Source: Oryzias latipes
Lineage: Eukaryota; Chordata; Actinopteri; Beloniformes; Adrianichthyidae
Reading direction: 5' to 3'
Assembly: GCF_002234675.1 (NCBI RefSeq)
Contig: NC_019866.2
Location: 9,639,261 to 9,703,260, forward strand
Length of the DNA stretch: 64,000 nt
Made by a program: the position numbers and the translations under genes. Below, one piece after another: positions 55,251 through 64,000 of this stretch; position 1 is the first letter of the stretch; each line of letters begins with the position of its first letter. Under the pieces are notes generated by a model. That model saw nothing but the letters and a program-made list of their open reading frames with translations, ran no database searches and was not told the origin of the DNA.

Positions 55251-55790
55251 TTTGAAGTCTGAGCATGCTCAGTGGAGAAGCATCTCCTCTGGCTTTCATC
55301 ACCCCGGCCTTGAATGAACCACAGAAAGTCTTGCTGACTGTTTTTATGGGGCCGTCCAGAGAGACTGTTCTGCTGCTGCTGTGTAAATCTCTGCTTGCAG
55401 AGGGACTTTACAGAGGAGGCTCACACGTCAGGGGTCTGGCTCGCCTGCAGTTTGGACTCCAGCCAGAGTGAGCTCATCTGTGACAGTGCGTCCAGCTGCT
55501 CAGTCTAGGGAGTGCTGTTCTTTGTTGACCTCCTCATCTGGCCCGGGCTGCTGTGAGGATGCGGGTTAGTGTGACACTCCTCAGAAGGCTCCGCTAGGGG
55601 TTGACCACTGGCAGTCTGCCGCCCCCTCGGCGCCTGCTGAGCAGCGCGGCCTCAGGCCTCTACTGTTCCCCACGGAGAGGCCCAGTTTGTTCTGGACACA
55701 CGCCAGTGCTGAGCAGCAGGGGGCATGGGCAGGTCAGCTCTCAGGGGTGGTCTTGCAGTTCATGCGTGTGAATAAATGTGTTACGTGTTT
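55251..55790 (+). other. GC-rich island of unknown role
   Basis: About 540 bp clearly richer in GC than its flanks, starting after a pyrimidine tract and an AG (TTTTGAAG, about 55257) and ending near AATAAA (about 55771). It contains a 68-codon frame without a family match and a CTCF-like GCAGCAGGGGGCA at 55713-55725 that misses only the first core base. It could be a terminal exon of an untranslated RNA or a regulatory island. Confidence 0.3.
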
Positions 55791-58700
55791 GGAGCCGGGA
55801 TGATTAGCTTGTGTTTTGCTTCAGTGTGATTCTGTTGTTCTTGCTTCAGAGTTAAGCGTTGGGATGTGAAAGCTCTCTGTCTTCATTAAACCTACTGTGC
55901 ATCCTGGGAATAGAGAGGAGGACAGGTCATAAATGATTACAGTTCATACTCATTCAGGAGTTTCTTCAAAATAATTGTTAGCAAGCTCTTAAATGAAGGT
56001 TTTGTCGCTTAAGGTTGCTGGTTTCACCACACAGTTGCCTCACTTCCTGTGTGGAAGGGTGTCATTCTCTATCAGCAGCACTTAAAGATCCACAGAGCTT
56101 TTCAGAGTTTTCAACATCCTGGAAATATAGTCCAGATTTGGTCTGCTGGACTTTGTCATCCAGCCAAATCCTGAGCTAACAAAATCAATCTGCTCCCAAA
56201 TCATGGGGCCAGCCAAAGGTCATAACCTGAGAAGGAGTCAGATCTTCACGTTCACCCTCCTTTTCTCCTCCTCCTCCTCCTCCACCACCTGATCAGGTTC
56301 TCTGTTTGACCACTCCTCTCACACATGACCCGCTCTGGCATGAGCCTGCCATTTGGAATCCATTAGCCAACCCAGTCGGAGGTTTCTGACAATTAAAAAT
56401 AGATGTTTTCCACGTTCTCTCTCATATTAATGGCCAGTAGGGTGTCATGTTCACTCATGGGATCAGCTCCTGCTCCTTCAGGTGTGTAGTGTTGTGTTTG
56501 GGGTCAGATGAACCTGGGTTTTGGGACGTTGTGGCTCTACAGACTGACTCTGCTGAGCTTTTTTGTTCTTAGAAAAAACCTCACCCAGATCTTACAAAAT
56601 CTCTCTGCGACAGCATTTCTGCAGCACTTGGCTTTAAGTGTTTCTTTTAATTTTCGAGAATTCTTGAGAAAATGGTTCAAATTTAAATTGTGGTGAATCA
56701 GGAGCAGATGCAAAAATGTCATTGGAAAAAGCTTGTAGCTGTGACAATAAAGCTACTACATCAGGCCACAAGTTAAAAACGGCACATTTATAGTTAAAAG
56801 ACTTCTGGGAACGCTTTTAAAATAGATCAAAAGATGATCGGAGTGGGACTTTTCAATGATACTGGTGTTATTTGGGGGTGGGATTTTAAAAACAAAATGA
56901 TTAAGTTCACAGGAAATGTGTGACTTTTAACAGAATTCATGTTATCTGAGTCATGATTCCTGTTTTTGGGTGCACATATGAACACACAATTTGCACTTTT
57001 TGTTTCTTGAATACAAGGATCATAGCAACCATTTGCTTGCAGAGCAGCATGTGATGTACGAGTGTGTCTGATGACAGCAAGGCGCAAGCGGACTCGTCCC
57101 CAGAGATACACAAACCACAGCAGGTCTTGAACTTTTGGCATCGAACCTGACCAGCCCATCACAGCCGCGGGGGCCTGGAACCCGTCACAGGACTCTCACA
57201 TCAGATGATAGTGATAAAAGTCTTTCTGAATTTGTCCTTAAAGCTCCTTCATGGTAATCTTCTGCTGTCATGTGATGCGGGAGGCAGCCGCTGTGCCTCT
57301 GTTGGCCTAAAAGTTTTCAATCTCCGCTTTGTTTTATTCACAGCTGCATCCTGTGATCCATGTTTAAGTGAGAAGTTATAGTGAATTATTTTTAGGGCTT
57401 TGTAGCAGAGGTCAAGTCAACAAGTCTGTCAGAATAAGGAAAATATTTTTGGAGAGGCTGAAAGAAAAAGGAAACTGAGCAAAAGCAAGGAGCTTTTTTG
57501 GTAAAGTCCATCAGCTTGTGCATACCATCACAATAACTGTCTAAAAATGTTTTCATGACCCGTTCAGTTCTGTTCTGTTTGTTTGTTCATGAAACAAGAT
57601 TTTTTTTTGCATCTAAAATGCGGTGGCGCCCACTGCTTTCAATTCTGGTTAACCTCATTGAGTCATCTGGTGTTGAAAAGCTGCATGTCTCTTTTTTTAC
57701 CATTACCAAAAAAACAAAAAAGAATTCTGCATTTTCTTCTACTTTTTTCAACCGTTTCTGTTGTAGAATTTTGCAGGCTTTCTGGTGAAGGTCCAAATTA
57801 CAGGGCTGAAGGAGGTGACTTTCAGCTGGTAGGGCAGCACACCATCTGCTTCTTTTGAACAGTTTGAGTTCATGCCTCATTTCCTAACAGCCTCTGTGCA
57901 CAGAGCGGCTACCCTGTGCCAGGCGTGTGTGGTTTATTAACACAATAAATAGCCAGCTGACAGTGGCTTACAGATTGGACTAGTTACACATGTGTTTTAG
58001 ATGATCTGGCATTGTCAAATAAATATTTAAAAAAACCCAGCATAACCAGGAAATAGTTCTTCAGCCTTGTTGGACCATCTGTGAGTTTGAATGCTTACAC
58101 CCTCCATTTATGAAACCAATAAAGCTCTGACAAAGTAAGAATAAAGGAGGCTTTAAGTAGATTCCAGTGGGCCTCCGAGTCAGCAGATCCATGCACCTCT
58201 CCCCCACATGGCAAGCCTGTTGCTTTAGTCACAGGTCGACAGCAGCTTAATAACAACTAGCAGCTCCAATCAGAGGAATTCACGTATAGGCCAGAGCCAG
58301 CCGACTTCCCCTCCATTCCTCTATTTTAAGAGTCAGACCAATGGGGGTGAAATTACACTCCAATATACTTAATCATTTCCATCAGTGATGTGGGATGCAG
58401 AGATGGAACAGTCAACTGCATTGCGTTTTTTCCCCTTTCTTTCCACAAGGCACATTTGCTATCCACATTAATGCTTTCAAACAGTTTGTACAATAGTCTT
58501 TGAAACTGCCAGAGCCATGCGTCACTCTTCCTTTCACCCCAGCGAGAGTGATGCAGAGGAAGAGATCCAGGATGAAACGAAGGAAAAGGGACAGTTGATG
58601 TGGTTGTGGCTTTTATCCTGAGTGACTCACTTCTAAGAAGTGGCTTTTATTTTTTTGGACGCGTGCAGAGGAAGTGTGCCAGTTCCTCCTTACTGATTAG

Positions 58701-61230
58701 CTGTGTTGCTGGCTTGTTCCCCCTATACTTTCTTCTCCCTGAGCTGCGTCTTGTCTTCAGGGATGTTAAATATATCTCACTGGCTTCACAAAGATAATAA
58801 GTTAAAAATTGCAGGATGTGGGATTCTAAAATGAAAAAGTCATCTGCCTTCCTGCTTTCATTGGTGTGGTGAAAGAAGAAGTTAAAAAAGCATTAGGTTT
58901 AGGCAGCGTGCTTGCTGCTGCTGCTGCTGCTGGCCGGATCACAAACACACAGTGTGACTGTGTATGGTGATTCCCTGACACACACCGGACACCAGTCCAT
59001 CGCCGCAGTGGCGCATGCTAACAGGAAATCCTCAGCTATCTGCTGAATGACGCTGAAGGTGGTGAGAGAAGGCCATGCATGTCTTCTCCATTCCTCAGAG
59101 GGGCCCAGCAGTAGTCTGGTACAAATCTGCCGACAACTGGAAGTTCATGTTTGGAATTACATGGTCAAAGTCTTCACATCATAAATGCTATTTCTGGCTA
59201 AACCAGAGCTTGGAGAACACTAAATAATATTTGTTGCCCAACAGTTTGTCAGAATCAAACCATATATTCCAGTTGTGATCCATCAAGCCCTTCAGAAACC
59301 GGACCTCAGATTTTCTCTTTCTGACCTTCCTACAGCAATGAGAGCTGATATATGAATATGGATCGTTAAAAATAATAAATATTGGGTTTATTAAAAATGC
59401 TTCAAAACATGTTTTTTCTTTATCGTTTTTTCCACAGTCAAACATGACATTTATCTGCAACAACAGAAAAACTATATTGCAATTCATTATTTTACACAGG
59501 TTTATTTGAAAAAACAAGTTTAACAATAACTTTTATCAGGATATATGGGGGAAAAAACCACAGCAGTTGCCAATAATCAGCCTCTGATACATTTATTAGC
59601 TGGTAGGAAATTTAAAGGCAGATTTCGAGTCAAAAGTCAAAAGTTTGCTGATCCAGATTATATTTGGCAAGAGAAAAAGACACTGGATAAGCAAAAGTTT
59701 CTTCACATAAACCTAGAAAGTATCATAAAAGCATTTCCAAAAATTCACTTTTTTCAACATTTTACTTCAATTGTAAGGCAGCGTCGCCAGGGGAAATACA
59801 AGTTGTTTTTTTGTTTTATAGAAAAAGTAGCTGTGAACAAATCACAAAATCAAAAAAAGTATTTTAAATCATTGATAGGACCAACCTGCTAACATTGAAG
59901 TAAAAACTAATAACACTGGAACAGAAATACATCATTTATACTCTGAAGCATGACAGAGGAGGATTGAAGATGTGGCCTTTTTTTGTGCAAACCACTGGAT
60001 CTGGATACCTTGGAGGCTCCAAACTGATCCTGAAGTCTTGAGGTTATCAGAGTGTTATGGAGGTGAACCTGAGGTTATCTGCCGGATAATGAAGCTGGAT
60101 GTGAAAATGGGGGGAAGCTGGAAGACAATGATCTAAATCCAAGCAGCAGATCTGAAGCATGACAGAAAAGTAAAGAATCTTGGACTTGAAGTGATGCACC
60201 AAGGGTTTTCTGTTACCTCTAACCGATCTACTTGCCAAAACAAGAACGAAGAGTCACCAGTTTATGCTCATGGCTGGAAGAGAAAAGAAACAAACTTTTG
60301 GTGTAGCTTTGAAGTTGCTAAACCAGCACTTGTATCTGGGTTAGTTGGATAATTACACTTACCTCAATGAGCAAACTGTGGTACAGCAGTGAGCAGCACC
60401 TCAGATGAATGAGTGAGTCATTAACAAGGAGCAGAGTCCAGGTTTTGCCTCCACTGAAGGAAAATAGCTGTATTATGACTGCTCGGCTCTGATGTTTACA
60501 ATCTACGAAGGCCTTTGACTCCTGCCCTCCATCACTAACCCGCTCCAACCACCACCAAATCCTCTATTTATTAAACAACCCACCACCTGTCTGCCGAAGA
60601 GGAATGTGTGAGCTGTCAGGATCCAAAGACCGCAAACACTGCTCCCAGTTTCTGCCTCCATTCTGGAAGAGACGGTGGAGAAGGAGAGGTGCTGAAAGCT
60701 ACTGCCTTAATAAACGCTGCAGCCTGCTGCTTCTTTCATTAGCCCGTTCTTTCTCCTTCCAAAATCCTTCTCTACCCTTCACTGCACTGTGAAGTGCTGG
60801 TGTGGTTTAGGAATAGTGAAATAGCTTTGTGTCTTCTTTTTTTTTTGTCAAACATTTGGTGAGAATTCCCCCTCCAACTCACAGCTGGCTCAGGAATGTC
60901 CTCCAGCTCCTCTCCCAAGTCTCCACTCACCTTCTCGTCCCCGACTGCTGCGCCATCCAATCTCTCCTGCCTCCAACTATTATCTCTGTCCCTCAATAAT
61001 GTCCTCCTGCCTGTTCGTTCCATCCGGATGGCAGGAGGAGGCTGGAACAGGGGAAGAAGGCACTCAATGCCAAAACTCACAAACTGCTCACTGAAAACAC
61101 AAAGGGTTGCTGTGGAGATGGGACCATGCATGGCTCAACCGGTGCTTTTATTATTTCTCTGGCTGTTGGCTGTTTTTGGCTTATTCAGACTGGATTCCTC
61201 ATTGGAATCAGAATACATATTAATACACTT
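55791..61230. other. Gene-poor stretch downstream of tbcd
   Basis: No coding exon that I can support. Small features only: a CTC/CCT run near 56267-56290, and about seven CTG triplets at 58913-58932. The 115-codon frame at 59545-59892 is AT-rich and matches no family. Confidence 0.4.
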
Positions 61231-61830
<600 letters not shown>

Positions 61831-63549
61831 AATTAGTAAAAATTTGCATAGCTACACTTGAAGAGTTTTGAAATATGAAGCCCAAAACACGCCTTTACAC
61901 AGGTTTTTCATTGGAAATGGCCACTTGAACGCGTCTAGCCAAGGGCGGTGCAAACGAAGCTTTACATGCCCTTTATTTCACCGACTGCTTATTTTTTTTT
62001 TATAGACAGTTGTTTATCGTTTTTGGCACTTTAGCTTCCTCACTTAGGACGCCATCATTCAAGTGCGGACTTGTCACTTGAACTAAAACCAAAAACTGTA
62101 AGGTACACTTCGACTGTCTCAAAGCTGTTTCACAGCTCTGGTTCTGTTCTTTAAAAACACAAACTCCATCTAAAGCTGCAGCTTAAAACTATAATGCATT
62201 TTCTCTGCTTATATGTTTTACCACCAAAATCATAATGTGACAAAATGTAGCTCTTTAAACTGTAAAGCCCTTCCTGAAATGTTGAATTTAGATCTATTTA
62301 AAATTTAGCATAAAATGACAACACAGATACAGTCTTCTTTTGAGTTATTGGTGAAAGTTGTCCACATTTATGGGAAACTAAAAGTTTTTAAAAAACTATA
62401 AACATAGGTTAATCTAAAGCCTGATGGTACGGTCTCAACAGTCACAAGTTGTCAGAAAAATGCAATTATTGCTTTATGTTTTACTATTCCACCATTAATC
62501 ATGAACACATATCTCTGCAAAACAACTGAAATAAAAATGATGTTCAGTGAAGGCATTTAAAAAAACCTATGAAAACCATTGAAACAGTAATTTGACGGCT
62601 AAAACCACAGAGTTAACTCATGTGGGGATCCTAAAGGGTTTGTATCTTCCTTCATTTGTCAGATTAATTTCTACAATAAAGTCGCTGAAATGGAACAATG
62701 TCATGATTATCTGATAATAATTTTGTAAAGGCTTGACAAATGCATCAGGATATAATTTCCAAAGAGGTATTTGTATGTAGAAAAGGGAAAAATGGATGTG
62801 TGGGGTCACACATGTGCTTCCTGCCCAGCTACCTGCCCTCACTACAGTGGAAAGCAGCAGCCATCCTGGAGGAGGCAGCTCAGGGAGGGTGCAGATACTC
62901 AGTCAGCAAACCCAGTACAAACTACAACTCCAACCTGTGACCTTGTCTGTTTCAAATAATTTACAGCATGGCACCTCCTTTTTTTCCGCTCTTCAAAGAC
63001 AAACAAAGGCAGCGCTGCTCCGAGCACGAAGCCCATATTTATCACTTGTTCTTTTCCTTCTGAGCATAAATCAGCTTGGTTTGGATGAATTGCTGGTAAG
63101 CCTGATTTTCCTTTGAGGCTGATTGACCATGGTCTTATAAGGCACAATATGTGGAGAAAGTTTGATCGCTTTCCACAATTCAGTGCACTGGCATTTAGTG
63201 CTATCGTGATTTTCCATGACACATACACTGTTTCCAGTTTTTCCCCATCTAAAATCATTTTTTTATTAAAAAATTCCACAAAACACAAATTCTTCCCCAG
63301 AAAATCACCTAATGTAATTATGGATGGACTGCTCCAGTGGATAAAGGCCTTATTGTAAGCTTTTGTGGACTGTGTGAATTCCAATTTTTCACCATGAATC
63401 TATTGTTCTGCTTCTTGTCTCTCATACAACACAGCAGCTTGAACCATCATGAATAAAAGGCCATCAAAAGCCTCATGAAATATACATTAGTTGCTGTGCT
63501 TTGTCACACTTCATTCTATACATTTCATATGCACTCTATGTGTGCGTAG
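61831..63549. other. Gene-poor stretch after the Tc1 fragment
   Basis: AT-rich, no coding exon. Around 61.85-62.1 kb the phrases CACTTGAACGCGTCTAGCC and AAGGGCGGTGCAAACG recall a dispersed fish repeat, but I cannot name it or find its ends. Confidence 0.3.
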
Positions 63550-63659
63550 GGCTGGAAAAGTTGCTGCAGCAGCGCAGTGCTGCTGGAAGCACTTTTGATG
63601 TTGCAGCTAAAGTGAACCAGATGTACAGAAAGAAAGTCGCTGCATTGCTCTGCACTGAG
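63550..63659 (+). CDS. Orphan candidate coding exon
   Basis: A 110-nt open segment bounded by an acceptor (TGCGTAG) and a donor (ACTGAG followed by GTCAGA). Its single open frame encodes 36 residues beginning LEKLLQQRSAAGSTFDVAAK, charged and probably helical, ending ALLCTE. Codon content looks coding against AT-rich flanks. I do not recognise the protein and find no partner exons in the window; the rest would lie to the right. In human the genes after TBCD are B3GNTL1 and METRNL, but the sequence matches neither as I recall them. Confidence 0.3.
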
Positions 63660-64000
63660 GTCAGATCTGGATTCTTGTTTGCAATGGTGCTTAATTTGCA
63701 TGCTTACGCTGGAGTGAGTATTTACAAGAAACAAGGAAATGTTTCATAAAGGTGTTCAGAGGAAGTTGCTCCACTTAGTGTAATATAAGAAGACCTTAAG
63801 TGAAAGAAAAAACAGTGGAAGCTGCTGTTCCTGTTTATAGTCTCTTGGCAGTTACTTGCAGAGATATAAAAAGCCAGTTTGGGTTAAATATTATACGGGA
63901 TTAATGCTGCTGTGACTAGAAAAGGAACTAAAAAGCTGTTCATCTCCTTGAACTGCCAATAACAAAACATTTGAAAGGAGCCGTAGTTCCTCAGATATGC

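Noticed and set aside
55265-55471. 68-codon frame in the GC-rich island
   Set aside because: Not recognised as any protein; kept only as part of the island finding.
58913-58932. CTG triplet run as a repeat-expansion locus
   Set aside because: Only about seven units and outside any supported gene.
59545-59892. 115-codon open frame, lysine- and phenylalanine-rich
   Set aside because: Composition mirrors AT-rich DNA; no domain, no start context and no splice evidence.

Overview
The window is nuclear DNA of a ray-finned fish, most likely a percomorph teleost. The evidence is multi-exon vertebrate genes with short introns, fish-type SINE/LINE tails and a Tc1 fragment, and TRIM and GIMAP immune genes of the kind expanded in fish. 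I read the genes by matching splice sites and reading phase by eye. Each main gene closes in one frame at a length close to its human counterpart.

Layout. (1) 1-3752, minus strand: the 5' exons of a TRIM-like RING gene, then a complete GIMAP-type protein whose P-loop has lost its GKS residues. (2) 4240-4971: a tRNA-like SINE head and a short LINE/SINE tail flanked by a perfect 17-bp target duplication. (3) 5527-8148, plus: rsad1 (HemW-like radical SAM), 9 coding exons. (4) 9973-10893, minus: a RASD-family Ras-like GTPase, 2 exons. (5) 15.6-25.1 kb, plus: epn3 (epsin 3), 10 coding exons with a 21-nt microexon and a 27-bp tandem repeat at one exon edge. (6) 26545-27499, minus: arl16, with what looks like a U12-type AT-AC first intron. 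(7) 27813-30033, plus: fn3krp, head to head with arl16. (8) 31699-52139, plus: tbcd, 39 coding exons and 1189 codons. Its intron 13 holds the whole of znf750 on the opposite strand, and its intron 14 holds a perfect 41-bp inverted repeat. (9) 52.1-64 kb: mostly gene-poor, with a long AT microsatellite against a truncated Tc1 transposon at 61.2-61.8 kb and one orphan candidate exon near 63.6 kb.

The order rsad1, epn3, arl16, fn3krp, tbcd (with nested znf750) draws on loci that all lie on human 17q, so this is a conserved vertebrate synteny block. The genes do not form one pathway. They cover mitochondrial radical SAM chemistry (rsad1), endocytosis (epn3), small GTPases (RASD, arl16), protein deglycation (fn3krp), tubulin folding (tbcd), epidermal transcription control (znf750) and immunity (TRIM, GIMAP). 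I found no clearly new multi-gene system. The strongest oddities are the AT-AC intron of arl16, the perfect hairpin in tbcd, two GTPase-fold proteins with damaged nucleotide motifs, a convergent pair of CTCF-like motifs around epn3, and a TTAA-flanked MITE family.
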